This document shows positions 17,821 through 26,773 of a stretch of 64,000 bases of DNA, one piece after another. The position numbers and the translations under genes were made by a program. The notes under the pieces are model-generated. The model saw nothing but the letters and a program-made list of their open reading frames with translations. It did no database searches and had not been told where the DNA came from. Origin of the DNA: an uncultured Alteromonadaceae bacterium (GTDB lineage: Bacteria > Pseudomonadota > Gammaproteobacteria > Enterobacterales > Alteromonadaceae). Within the stretch, counting starts at the first letter, position 1, and the number at the start of each line of letters is the position of its first letter. The stretch is taken from contig CANMXU010000006.1 in assembly GCA_947501935.1 (NCBI GenBank), forward strand, positions 1 to 64,000. The letters are read 5' to 3'.

Positions 17821-19965
17821 ATGGGAATAAATGTGCTAAGTGAAAAAATTAAACAAGTAATACGCGATGCTTACAAAACCATGGGCAAAAGTTTACCTAA
17901 CTTTAACCCTCGTAAGCAGCAAACTTTTCTGATCGCCGAAATTGCCAAAACCCTTGCTGGTGAATACGACAAAGTTAGAAAAATTATCACCATAGAAGCT
18001 GGCACAGGTACAGGAAAGTCGCTTGCTTATAGTTTAGGTGCTATTCCATTAGCTATCTCTCGCGATAAAAAAGTCATCATTTCATCAGCAACCGTAGCCT
18101 TACAAGAGCAGCTAGTAGATAAAGACTTACCTTTTTTGAAAACCCATACAGGCCTTAATTTTAACTTCACTTTAGTGAAAGGTCGCCAGCGTTATGTTTG
18201 CCGACAAAAACTCACCCAAGCAGTGGCTGCTGATGATAATCCACAACCAGGATTTACCTTCGCAGAAAAACCCAAAGCTAGCGATTTAGCTTCATTAATG
18301 GCGATGTTTTCCGCATTAAATGACGGCACTTGGCTCGGCGATTTAGACTCTTGGAAAGAGCCAATTTCGCCATTAGTTTGGCAGCAAATTCAAAGCGACA
18401 AACACAGCTGTTTAAAGCACGTTTCTGAGCATAGCCACTGCCCATTTCACAAAGCCAGAGAAACTATGGACGCTGCTGATGTATTAGTAGTAAATCATAG
18501 TTTATTATTAGCCGATTTAGAGCTTGGCGGCGGAAAAATCCTCCCCAGCCCTGAAGATTGCTACTATATCATTGATGAGGCACATCACCTCCCTAAGGTA
18601 ACGCGTGACCATTCAAGTGCCAGTATCACCCTAAAAGGTGCCATAGATTGGTTAACTAAGCTTACTGAAACCGGCGATAAAATTGCCAAGTTAGTAAAAT
18701 CACAATCAGCGATTTCACCGTCAATAAAACTCGCCGACGATGTGCAAGATATTCTTATTGATTTACGCCGTTTAGTGACCTTTATTGAAAACAACAAAGC
18801 CCATTATTTTCCTGAACAAGCAGCATCGCAATTTAGTCACAAAAGTGGAGCTCAGTCAGGAAAAAAAGAAGCTGAAAAACTTTACCGTTTTGAAAATGGC
18901 ATTATTCCGAAAGAGCTAAAAAACTGGAGTGAAGACTTAGCCAACGCCAGTAAAAAATCACTCAGCCATATCAACAAACTTTATAATTTGTTAATGGAGC
19001 AAGTGAAAGACGGCGATGTGCAATTATATTTGGCCGAGCCATTATTAGCCGAGTCTGGCTTTATGGCCCAGCGCTTAGAAAACTTTCAAGCACTTTGTGC
19101 CATGTATGCTAAAACTGATAGTGAAAAAGGTGCACCGATGGCACGCTGGGTTGAACAAATAGATGGTAAACGCCAAGATTATTTATTGTCGGCATCGCCA
19201 ATTGATGTCGGTTTTATGCTCGAAGATATGTTGTGGTCAAAATGTGAAGGCGCGGTTTTATGCTCAGCAACCATAATGGCGCTGAATTCCTTTGAGCATT
19301 TTCGCAAGCAAGCCGGCCTTGGCACCAACGATGGTACTCAGTATCAAAATGTTGCCTCCCCTTTTGACTATCAAAACAATGCCCGCTTAGTTATTCCACA
19401 AATGATCCATGAACCCAGTGCTGATAAATTTACCGATGAGCTGATCCAAAAACTGCCAAAGCTATTTAAACAAGGTAAAACCACCTTAGTATTGTTTTCA
19501 TCGTATTGGCAAATGGAAAAAGTCGCGCAGCATTTACGAGAAAAAGACAAAATCAAGCTACAAATACAAGGTGAAAAGTCACGTCAGCATATTATTGAAC
19601 AACATAAAAAATTAGCGGATGATGATAAAGAAAGCATTGTTTTTGGTACACAAAGTTTCTCTGAAGGGCTCGATTTACCAGGAAAATATTTAACTAATTT
19701 AATTATTACTAAATTGCCCTTCTCAGTGCCAACCTCGCCTGTAGAAGAAGCCCATGCCGAGCATATAACCGCTAAAGGTGGTAACCCCTTTATGAGCTTA
19801 TCGGTACCGGAAACATCGAAGAAACTCATTCAAGCAACCGGACGTTTATTACGTAATGAGCAAGATACCGGTACCATTACCCTGTTAGACCGGCGTGTGG
19901 TTAGCAAGCGATATGGTAAAAACCTGCTAAATTCATTACCGCCTTATCAACGGGTAATTGAATAA
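17821..19965 (+). CDS. dinG: ATP-dependent DNA helicase DinG
   Basis: 714 residues, XPD-like superfamily 2 helicase of 5'-3' polarity that unwinds R-loops and G-quadruplexes. Walker A is GTGTGKSLAY (about residues 61–70) and the DEAH box is IIDEAHHLP. The C-terminal helicase motifs include FGTQSFSEGLDLPG and QATGRLLRNEQD. Cysteines where the Fe-S domain should be are C127, C197 and C207. E. coli DinG uses four (120, 194, 199, 205), and I do not see the third here: a Ser is near its place. The LexA box lies about 50 bp upstream. ATG 17821 fits the family start, although the Shine-Dalgarno is weak. Confidence 0.95.
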   Translation: MGINVLSEKIKQVIRDAYKTMGKSLPNFNPRKQQTFLIAEIAKTLAGEYDKVRKIITIEAGTGTGKSLAYSLGAIPLAISRDKKVIISSATVALQEQLVDKDLPFLKTHTGLNFNFTLVKGRQRYVCRQKLTQAVAADDNPQPGFTFAEKPKASDLASLMAMFSALNDGTWLGDLDSWKEPISPLVWQQIQSDKHSCLKHVSEHSHCPFHKARETMDAADVLVVNHSLLLADLELGGGKILPSPEDCYYIIDEAHHLPKVTRDHSSASITLKGAIDWLTKLTETGDKIAKLVKSQSAISPSIKLADDVQDILIDLRRLVTFIENNKAHYFPEQAASQFSHKSGAQSGKKEAEKLYRFENGIIPKELKNWSEDLANASKKSLSHINKLYNLLMEQVKDGDVQLYLAEPLLAESGFMAQRLENFQALCAMYAKTDSEKGAPMARWVEQIDGKRQDYLLSASPIDVGFMLEDMLWSKCEGAVLCSATIMALNSFEHFRKQAGLGTNDGTQYQNVASPFDYQNNARLVIPQMIHEPSADKFTDELIQKLPKLFKQGKTTLVLFSSYWQMEKVAQHLREKDKIKLQIQGEKSRQHIIEQHKKLADDDKESIVFGTQSFSEGLDLPGKYLTNLIITKLPFSVPTSPVEEAHAEHITAKGGNPFMSLSVPETSKKLIQATGRLLRNEQDTGTITLLDRRVVSKRYGKNLLNSLPPYQRVIE

Positions 19966-20107
19966 TTAAATAATTGAAATTACGTCATCACTCATTAAGT
20001 TCACTATTGTTGTATCAAATCAATATTTTCCTATAAATAGCGGTTGGCTTTTTCTGGCTAGTCGCTTATTTTTATTTAATTAATAATTAAGCCGTATGAG
20101 AGCCCCT

Positions 20108-20488
20108 ATGAATAATAAAATAAAATATACCATCATCACCTTTTTGTGCGCTATTTTCCTTGCTGGCTGTGGTAAAACTCTAAATATTCAACTAGCACCT
20201 GAAGTTACCATGTATCTTAGCCAAGAGACTAAAGAGCGAGTCACCATAACAGCACAAGATGAAGCCTATAAGATGCTCAGTCAGTGGCTAAATGAACATC
20301 AAACCGGTTGGTTTACTGCTTCGGGTCGTTTTCAAGGTGGGGTTTATTTCAGATCTGGTGAGCATGGCATTCAGGTAACCAAAACTAAGGTCATCATATA
20401 CTCAACCAAAGGTAGCAAGCCACAAGCACTTTATGCGCAAGAAATTAGAAAAGGCGAACTAAATAAATTATTACCTTCGGCGCAGTAA
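20108..20488 (+). CDS. small lipoprotein, function unknown
   Basis: About 126 residues with a lipoprotein signal: Lys-rich N-terminus, hydrophobic core and lipobox LAGC at about residues 17–20. It should therefore be lipid-anchored in the envelope. The mature part is mixed alpha/beta with WFTASGRFQGGVYFRSGEHGIQV in the middle. I do not recognise the family. I choose ATG 20108 because GAGAG lies 5 nt upstream; an ATG at 20096 is in frame. It is convergent with pdsO and about 140 bp after dinG, so it may be transcribed with dinG. Confidence 0.75.
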   Translation: MNNKIKYTIITFLCAIFLAGCGKTLNIQLAPEVTMYLSQETKERVTITAQDEAYKMLSQWLNEHQTGWFTASGRFQGGVYFRSGEHGIQVTKTKVIIYSTKGSKPQALYAQEIRKGELNKLLPSAQ

Positions 20489-20532
20489 GTATGCAACCTA
20501 GCTCATCTTAATGAGCATCATTTCAAGTAGTC

Positions 20533-20563
20533 AAAAATAGCCAAGAGCAATTGCCCTTGGCTA
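20533..20563 (-). terminator. rho-independent terminator (minus strand) after pdsO
   Basis: TAGCCAAG pairs with CTTGGCTA around a GCAA/TTGC core, and five T follow on the minus strand. It serves pdsO and may also end the convergent lipoprotein transcript. Confidence 0.65.
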
Positions 20564-20636
20564 ATTAATTTTAATAAAGTCCGTTTGGTCACCTCCTTTT
20601 TATATTTTGTTTAATGCTGGGATACCTCGCTGAAAA

Positions 20637-21521
20637 TTAGTTTTTAGCCGTTTGGCTATTGGCGGTTTTTACTTGCAATACTACGCGGCGATCATAAAAG
20701 TTCACTTCACTTTGGCTATCAGCAACGAGTGGTTGTGCCTCACCAAAAGCAAAACTTTGAATGCGCTCTTCACTCACTCCTTGTGCCATTAATAACTCTT
20801 TTACTGAAGCCACTCGCGCTTTAGATAAATTTTGATTTAAAGTTTCATCACCTTCTAAGTCGGTATAGCCTGATAAGTCGACTGATAAACCCGGATCACT
20901 ATTTAATAATTGCGCTAATACAGCGACTTGTTCTTGATAATGTGGGGCAATGTCACTTGAGCCAGTTGAAAACTGTAAACTCATCAATAATTGTTCGGCT
21001 TTAATTTGTTCGGCTGAGCGATAGTTATTTTCAAGGGCAATTAATTCATTTTGGTACGACTGCTCAGCTTGTTGTAATTTAGTCTCGTAGCTACGTTGGT
21101 ATTGCGCTATTTGCTGCTCATTACTGGTTTGAGATTGCGCTAAGCTTGTTGCTAAGTGATCTATTTCATCGTTGGCGTTCATATGCTTGGCAACAAAGTT
21201 TCCAGCAACACCGGTGATCACCGCACCTATTGGACCCGCGACTATAGCGCCAACAACCATACCAACACCAAAACCAACTTCTTCACGTGTTTGTGCACTG
21301 TCATGACGTTGCTGATCTGTTTGCAGTTCAACATTACCTGATGATGCAAAAACGTTGGTACTGCTAATACTGGCAACAATTAAGGCGCATGATAACGTTG
21401 ATGTGAGCACATTATTTTTACGGCGGTTAATTTTTTTGCAATTACCATTGGTTGTAAAATCGCTGCGTAGGTTGGTAGTTAATTTAGTGTTTGAATTAGT
21501 TAATAAAGTTGGTGTAGTCAT
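20637..21521 (-). CDS. pdsO: PdsO, sortase-associated OmpA-family protein
   Basis: About 294 residues. A signal segment (SCALIVASISSTNVFASS) precedes a hydrophobic Gly-rich stretch (GFGVGMVVGAIVAGPIGAVITGVAG), a coiled-coil region, and a C-terminal OmpA/MotB peptidoglycan-binding domain (LQFSTGSSDIAPHYQEQ, VDLSGYTDLEGDETLN, SKARVASVKELL). This architecture, next to the PdsR/PdsS pair, is that of PdsO from the proteobacterial dedicated sortase system; its function is unknown. The ATG at 21521 has GAGGA 7 nt upstream, while the longer open frame to 21683 has no support. Its start faces pdsR across about 230 bp. Confidence 0.88.
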   Translation of the reverse strand: MTTPTLLTNSNTKLTTNLRSDFTTNGNCKKINRRKNNVLTSTLSCALIVASISSTNVFASSGNVELQTDQQRHDSAQTREEVGFGVGMVVGAIVAGPIGAVITGVAGNFVAKHMNANDEIDHLATSLAQSQTSNEQQIAQYQRSYETKLQQAEQSYQNELIALENNYRSAEQIKAEQLLMSLQFSTGSSDIAPHYQEQVAVLAQLLNSDPGLSVDLSGYTDLEGDETLNQNLSKARVASVKELLMAQGVSEERIQSFAFGEAQPLVADSQSEVNFYDRRVVLQVKTANSQTAKN

Positions 21522-21755
21522 TGATATTTCCTCAGCTATGCAAATGTTTATATATGGGTATTTCTTAAAAGTTAAGTTACTCACGAGTTGTTTCGTGGTT
21601 GAAGTAATTAAACCGCACAAAAACGACACCAATATGAAGCAAAAAAGGCAATGCACTGAGCAAATGTGGCAACAATATGGCAATTGCTAGAAAACAGCGC
21701 ATTGCAGTGAAAAGTTCGATATAGTTATTTAAAACTCGCTAAATACATAAATAAA

Positions 21756-22457
21756 ATGACAAAAAGAATTGCCATTGTTGAAGACGAAGCGGCTATTCGT
21801 GAAAATTACGCCGATGTTTTACGTAGCCAAGGTTACCAAGTACAAACCTATGCTAATCGTGAGCATGCAACTCAAGCTTTCAGCTTAAACTTACCTAATT
21901 TGGTGATTTTAGACATTGGCCTAGAGCAAGAATTTGATGGCGGTTTTACCTTGTGTCAATGGCTTAGAGATATGTCTAAAACCTTACCTATTATTTTTCT
22001 TACCGCCAGAGATAACGACGTAGATACGGTATCAGGCTTGCGTATTGGCGCTGACGATTATTTAACTAAAGATATTAGCCTTGCCCATTTAACCGCGCGC
22101 ATAGCCGCCCTTTTTCGTCGCCAAGACGCCCTTAAACAACCTTTACAACAAGAGCAGTTATTAACTGCAGGTCCACTAATAATAGATAACCAGCGCATGA
22201 GCGTAACTTGGCAAAGCCAACATGTAGACTTAACCATTACCGAATTTTGGATGGTACACGCCTTAGCCAAACGCACCGGCCATGTAAAGAATCGCCAGCA
22301 ATTAATGCAAGACTCTAAAATTTATGTTGATGACAGCACCATCACCTCACACATTAAACGAATTCGTAAAAAATTTATTAAAATAGATGACAGCTTTGAT
22401 TGTATTGAAACTGTTTATGGCATGGGTTATCGCTGGAATGAATGCCATGCTAGTTAA
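21756..22457 (+). CDS. pdsR: PdsR, response regulator of the dedicated sortase system
   Basis: 233 residues, OmpR/PhoB type. The receiver domain (1–120) has IVEDEAAIR with the acidic pair, the phospho-acceptor Asp in VILDIGLEQEFDGG, and the Lys of YLTKDISLAHL. A winged-helix DNA-binding domain follows (about 145–230, ending IETVYGMGYRWNE). The insertion after the phospho-Asp (GLEQEFDGGFT) is characteristic of the marine sortase-system regulators as I recall them. It is followed 80 bp later by its kinase. Its likely targets are the divergent pdsO and a sortase and target elsewhere in the genome. Confidence 0.9.
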   Translation: MTKRIAIVEDEAAIRENYADVLRSQGYQVQTYANREHATQAFSLNLPNLVILDIGLEQEFDGGFTLCQWLRDMSKTLPIIFLTARDNDVDTVSGLRIGADDYLTKDISLAHLTARIAALFRRQDALKQPLQQEQLLTAGPLIIDNQRMSVTWQSQHVDLTITEFWMVHALAKRTGHVKNRQQLMQDSKIYVDDSTITSHIKRIRKKFIKIDDSFDCIETVYGMGYRWNECHAS

Positions 22458-22537
22458 CTTTACGGTTAAGTTTACGGCTAAATTAACGGCCATATTAAGA
22501 ACTAATATTAGCGATTTAGCGTGAGTACATTAACAAG

Positions 22538-24745
22538 ATGAAGTTTCGTTTACCTCTAGGTATTAATTTACGTTTTAGTTTACGTTTTAAGCTCTTACTG
22601 CTGTCATGTGTATTATTGACCGTTCCTTGGTTTGGCTATCAATACGTTTGGGAAATGGAAAAATATTTACGTTTTGGTCAAGAGCAAACCATAGTCGGTA
22701 CCGCTCGCGCCTTAGCTACCGCCTTGCATGAGCGGCCAAAACTTTTTAATAACCAAGCCAGCTTTTTACCCAGTGTTGAACAAGGCAAAGATCTATATGG
22801 CTATCAACTACACGAGGCAATTCAACTTGACGGTTTATACCAAGATTGGCCAAGGTTTGACGAACGTGCTCATTTTTATGGTGTTGATAATCAAATTAGC
22901 TTAGCCGAACAAATTCACTCAAAACCAGCGCTCCCCCAAACTGAGCTGTCATTACATTACAGCGCTGCGTTAGGGAAATACGATAAATACTTGTACTTAC
23001 TTTTTCGCGTGGTTGATGATCAGGTGATTTTTCGCGGTAAAAATGCCCGCAGCATTACCAATAATGATCATATCGAAATATCATTAGTAGATGCCGATGG
23101 TAAATTTCACCGTTATATCATTAGCAATAAAAAAGCCGGCTGGTTAAGTGGCTATCGCATTAGCGATATTGAAGATAATATTCCAGAGGTTACCCGTGAA
23201 ATTCAAGGACAATGGCTAGATACACCGCAAGGTTACAACGTTGAACTTAGGCTACCTCTTGCTAAACTTGGCGATAACATTGCTTTTGTAATTCATGATG
23301 TTGACCAAAAAAATGGTGAAGTAATCACCAGTATTGGCTCGGCTGATCCTAGCAATATTGATACCTTAGGCACCGTATTAGTACCTTCTCCTGAAATTGA
23401 ACGCATTGTTAAAGGCATGAGCTACACCCATTCGAGTGTTTGGGTGGTAGACCAACATCACCGCGTTTTAGCTTCCGCCGGTAATATTAAAGAAGCCAGT
23501 GGTGTATGGAAAAATAGTCGTAATACCAGCAATAATTTAAGTTTTTGGCCAAATCTTTGGCAAAATATTGAACAAGACTGGCTACATCCTTTGTATTATA
23601 AAATTTTAACTAAACCACCCAAAGATTTTATTGACCAACTTTACGATGCTAGCCACTTAACCGGTAAGCACATTGAAAGTGCTTTAACGGGTAAAGCCAA
23701 GTCACAATGGCGGTTAACCCAAGACCAACAAGCGGTGATCCTTTCCGCGGCTTATCCCATATATATCGATAATAATGTTAAAGGTGCGGTAATTGTAGAA
23801 GAAACTACCAATGGCATTCGAACCCTACGTAATCGTGCTTTAGAGAAGCTTTTTAGCGTAATTTTAGTTATTTTAGTTATTGGCGCATTAGTATTTTTCT
23901 TATTTGCTAGCCGAATATCTGGCCGTATTATTAATTTACGTAACCAAGCAGAATCAGCCATTGACCAACAAGGCCGTATAACCCAAACCATTAGTGCTAG
24001 TAATGTAAATGATGAAATTGGCGACCTCTCACGTAGTTTTTCTCAAGTGGTTAATCGCTTAAGTCAATATAATCATTACCTTGAGAATATGTCGTCACGG
24101 TTATCACATGAATTGCGCACGCCTATTGCTGTGGTTCGTACTTCGTTAGATAACTTAACTATGCAGCAGCAATTACCTGCAGCAAGTGAGCAATACATAG
24201 AACGAGCACAAGATGGCATACAACGCCTTGATCATATTCTAACCAGAATGAGTGAAGCGACACGTCTTGAACAAATGCTGCAAACTACCGACAAACAAAG
24301 CTTTGATCTACATTCAATGCTTAGCGCTTGTATTAAAAGTTATCAGCAGATTTATCCCGATTTTAGCTTTAGCTATTGTGCTAATGTTGAACAAGCCCAT
24401 TGTTTCGGCTCAGATGAACATATTGCCCAACTGCTAGATAAAATAATTACCAATGCGGTTGAATTTAGTCAGGATAATAACATCAACATTTGCTTAACAG
24501 AGCAAAAACACGCATGGCAGGTAAGTATTAAAAACCATGGCCAATTACTGCCAGAAAATATGCAAGAGCAATTATTTAATTCAATGGTTTCACTAAGAAG
24601 TGAAAGTAAAAGTAAAACCCCACATTTGGGGCTTGGTTTATATATCGCACGGCTGATCACTGAATTTCATCAAGGTACTATTAGCGCTAAAAATATTGAT
24701 GAACCGGCTGGGGTTGAAATAAGTTTTACCTTAGCTAAAAGCTAA
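22538..24745 (+). CDS. pdsS: PdsS, sensor histidine kinase of the dedicated sortase system
   Basis: 735 residues. An N-terminal membrane helix (FKLLLLSCVLLTVPWFGYQYV) precedes a large periplasmic part. This contains a CBM9-like beta-sandwich (about 85–260: IQLDGLYQDW…HIEISLVDADGKFHRY), which suggests binding of a saccharide-like ligand. A second helix (LFSVILVILVIGALVFFLFA) leads to HAMP, then HisKA with the phospho-His in SRLSHELRTPIAVVRTS, and an ATPase domain with an N-box (ITNAVEFSQ) and G-box (LGLGLYIARL). It pairs with PdsR. The 14-bp gap to convergent queE holds only a small AAAGAC/GTCTTT hairpin. Confidence 0.9.
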   Translation: MKFRLPLGINLRFSLRFKLLLLSCVLLTVPWFGYQYVWEMEKYLRFGQEQTIVGTARALATALHERPKLFNNQASFLPSVEQGKDLYGYQLHEAIQLDGLYQDWPRFDERAHFYGVDNQISLAEQIHSKPALPQTELSLHYSAALGKYDKYLYLLFRVVDDQVIFRGKNARSITNNDHIEISLVDADGKFHRYIISNKKAGWLSGYRISDIEDNIPEVTREIQGQWLDTPQGYNVELRLPLAKLGDNIAFVIHDVDQKNGEVITSIGSADPSNIDTLGTVLVPSPEIERIVKGMSYTHSSVWVVDQHHRVLASAGNIKEASGVWKNSRNTSNNLSFWPNLWQNIEQDWLHPLYYKILTKPPKDFIDQLYDASHLTGKHIESALTGKAKSQWRLTQDQQAVILSAAYPIYIDNNVKGAVIVEETTNGIRTLRNRALEKLFSVILVILVIGALVFFLFASRISGRIINLRNQAESAIDQQGRITQTISASNVNDEIGDLSRSFSQVVNRLSQYNHYLENMSSRLSHELRTPIAVVRTSLDNLTMQQQLPAASEQYIERAQDGIQRLDHILTRMSEATRLEQMLQTTDKQSFDLHSMLSACIKSYQQIYPDFSFSYCANVEQAHCFGSDEHIAQLLDKIITNAVEFSQDNNINICLTEQKHAWQVSIKNHGQLLPENMQEQLFNSMVSLRSESKSKTPHLGLGLYIARLITEFHQGTISAKNIDEPAGVEISFTLAKS

Positions 24746-24758
24746 AGACTTTAAGTCT

Positions 24759-25436
24759 TTATTCAATACCTAAGTATTTATGAACTTGCACTGACAAACG
24801 CCAGTTATTTTCAATACAGGTTTTTATTGCCAACTCTGTTGCCCGTGGCTTTTGGCTAATAGGTTGTAAATAAATATGGGTATCTTGAATGTTATGCTCA
24901 CTTAATAACTGTTTTAAATCATCAACATGTTGCTCAGTGGCTATTGGGTGTTTAATTTCGTTAGCACGTTTTAAAGCAGAATTTAAAATTTCATAACCGC
25001 CACGCATATTAATTTTTGGTGATACCGTAACCCAACATTGCTCGCTCACTAGTACTTCAAACGTACCTGAGGTTTCTACCTGGCAAGAATAGCCTTGTGC
25101 TTCAAAAGCGGCGCATAGTGGTGTTAAGTCAACCATACAAGGTTCGCCACCAGTAATAACAATATGCTTAGCTTGGTAACCTTGTGCTTTAACAATTGCT
25201 AATATTTGCTCAACATTAACTTTTGACCAATGCTCAGACTCTGCACTTTTATTTAACATCTGCTGAGTAGGCACTTCTTGGTCAAGATTTATTTCCCAAG
25301 TATGCTTGGTATCACACCAAGAACAGGCGACAGGACAGCCCTGTAGACGGATAAATATTGAAGGTTGACCAGTAAAAGCCCCCTCACCTTGGATGGTTTC
25401 AAATAATTCATTAATTTTATAGGTAGAATGCAACAC
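24759..25436 (-). CDS. queE: 7-carboxy-7-deazaguanine synthase
   Basis: 225 residues, radical-SAM enzyme that forms 7-carboxy-7-deazaguanine in queuosine (preQ0) synthesis. The cluster motif is GCPVACSWCDTKHTW (about residues 33–47), next to FETIQGEGAFTGQPSIFIRLQ. VITGGEPCMVDLTPL and ETSGTFEV are also typical. There is no ATG near the conserved start: the choices are GTG at 25436 or TTG at 25433, with a purine-rich AAGAAAA stretch upstream. It is divergent from queC, which uses its product, across 75 bp. Confidence 0.95.
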   Translation of the reverse strand: MLHSTYKINELFETIQGEGAFTGQPSIFIRLQGCPVACSWCDTKHTWEINLDQEVPTQQMLNKSAESEHWSKVNVEQILAIVKAQGYQAKHIVITGGEPCMVDLTPLCAAFEAQGYSCQVETSGTFEVLVSEQCWVTVSPKINMRGGYEILNSALKRANEIKHPIATEQHVDDLKQLLSEHNIQDTHIYLQPISQKPRATELAIKTCIENNWRLSVQVHKYLGIE

Positions 25437-25511
25437 TTTTTTTCTTTTGCCTTTGGATCAGATCAAGTAAAATTACTTTAGTAATCTATTATACCCTATG
25501 AGAAAAAATAA

Positions 25512-26168
25512 ATGACTGAAAAAGTTGTCGTGATCTATTCCGGTGGCATGGACTCCTACACGGTACTTAATCGCGCCCTAAAAGATGGCAAAGAAGTTTA
25601 TGCCTTATCTTTTGATTATGGTCAGCGCCACGTTAAAGAACTTGAGTGTGCAGCCACCGCCTGTAAGAAACTAAATGTTCATCATAAAATCATTGATATT
25701 TCAGCAATAAACCAATTATTAGCGGGTTCATCGTTAACCGACGACATTGATATTCCTGAAGGTCATTACGAAGCAGAAAGCATGAAATCAACGGTGGTAC
25801 CGAACCGTAATATGATTTTATTATCACTGGCTGTTGGTTATGCGGTTTCAGTAAAAGCTGGGCAAGTTTATTATGGCGCTCATTCTGGCGATCACGCCAT
25901 TTATCCTGATTGTCGTCCAGAGTTTGTAATGAAAATGAACGAGGTTTGTAAAATTGCCAACTATGAAGCGGTAGAAATTTTCAGCCCCTATTTAAATGTG
26001 AGTAAAACAGCAATTTTAACTGACGGCTTATCGATGGGGTTAACCTATGAAGATACGTGGACCTGCTACAACGGCCGTGACAAAGCCTGTGGAAAATGTG
26101 GTGCTTGCCAAGAGCGCTTAGAAGCGTTTAGCGAAAACCAAGCAACCGATCCGCTGAGCTACGAATAA
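25512..26168 (+). CDS. queC: 7-cyano-7-deazaguanine synthase
   Basis: 218 residues, PP-loop ATPase converting 7-carboxy-7-deazaguanine to preQ0. The PP-loop is [10 protein letters not shown] (about residues 8–17). [27 protein letters not shown] and [15 protein letters not shown] are family motifs. The zinc site is the C-terminal cysteine cluster [18 protein letters not shown]. It is paired with divergent queE. A strong terminator follows. Confidence 0.97.
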   Translation: MTEKVVVIYSGGMDSYTVLNRALKDGKEVYALSFDYGQRHVKELECAATACKKLNVHHKIIDISAINQLLAGSSLTDDIDIPEGHYEAESMKSTVVPNRNMILLSLAVGYAVSVKAGQVYYGAHSGDHAIYPDCRPEFVMKMNEVCKIANYEAVEIFSPYLNVSKTAILTDGLSMGLTYEDTWTCYNGRDKACGKCGACQERLEAFSENQATDPLSYE

Positions 26169-26199
26169 ATTAAGTCCTTTTTTACTTAATTCGTCACAT

Positions 26200-26240
26200 A
26201 AAAAACAGCTCCATTTATCAGCTAAATGGGGCTGTTTTTT
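26200..26240 (+). terminator. rho-independent terminator after queC
   Basis: An 18-bp stem (AAAAAACAGCTCCATTTA with TAAATGGGGCTGTTTTTT, one wobble) with loop TCAGC. The T-rich 3' arm doubles as the U tract. The following ~300 bp to 26538 is AT-rich with no recognised feature except the ribosome site of the next small gene. Confidence 0.9.
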
Positions 26241-26538
26241 AATTCTAGTTGAAATTTTTATTGTTAAACATCTGCATCACAGCTTGAAAAACAGTTATTT
26301 TTCTAGATAAATAAGAATTATTTCACCTATTTTTAAATTAAGTCGTACATATACGTTTTAGAAAAAACGCCAAGAAACAATCAATAATCTCCATCATATT
26401 CCATTATCTACTATCCCAAATTTTTAGAGAGCTAAACCTTATAAGCGACACTCAAGCTTGGGCTAGAATTAAGTTATCTCTGGCCATAACCTAGATGTTT
26501 AGGGACTTGAGAGTAAAATAAAATAGAGAGGAGTTTAT

Positions 26539-26751
26539 ATGAGTTCTATTTGGATAAATCATGCGATGCATTTATCAGACTTGGTAAATGGCAATCGAGA
26601 AACGCAAGCCCATCTTTACCTTGAACAACTAATGTTATTTCCAGTAGACGTACAAGATAAAATAATAGAAGAAATTAGTCATTTACAACATTGTAATAGC
26701 GATGCCGTAGCAGGCATAATCGGCAAATACAGTATATTTGATTTAAACTAA
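26539..26751 (+). CDS. small hypothetical protein
   Basis: 70 residues, acidic, predicted mostly helical (SSIWINHAMHLSDLVNG…HLYLEQLMLFPVDVQDKIIEEISHL). No signal peptide or membrane segment is seen. The strong Shine-Dalgarno GAGAGGAG about 6 nt before the ATG, and isolation from other coding frames, argue that it is a real gene. I do not recognise the family. It is convergent with uvrB, only about 20 bp away. Confidence 0.65.
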   Translation: MSSIWINHAMHLSDLVNGNRETQAHLYLEQLMLFPVDVQDKIIEEISHLQHCNSDAVAGIIGKYSIFDLN

Positions 26752-26773
26752 TAGAGAATACCAACAGTTAGGG

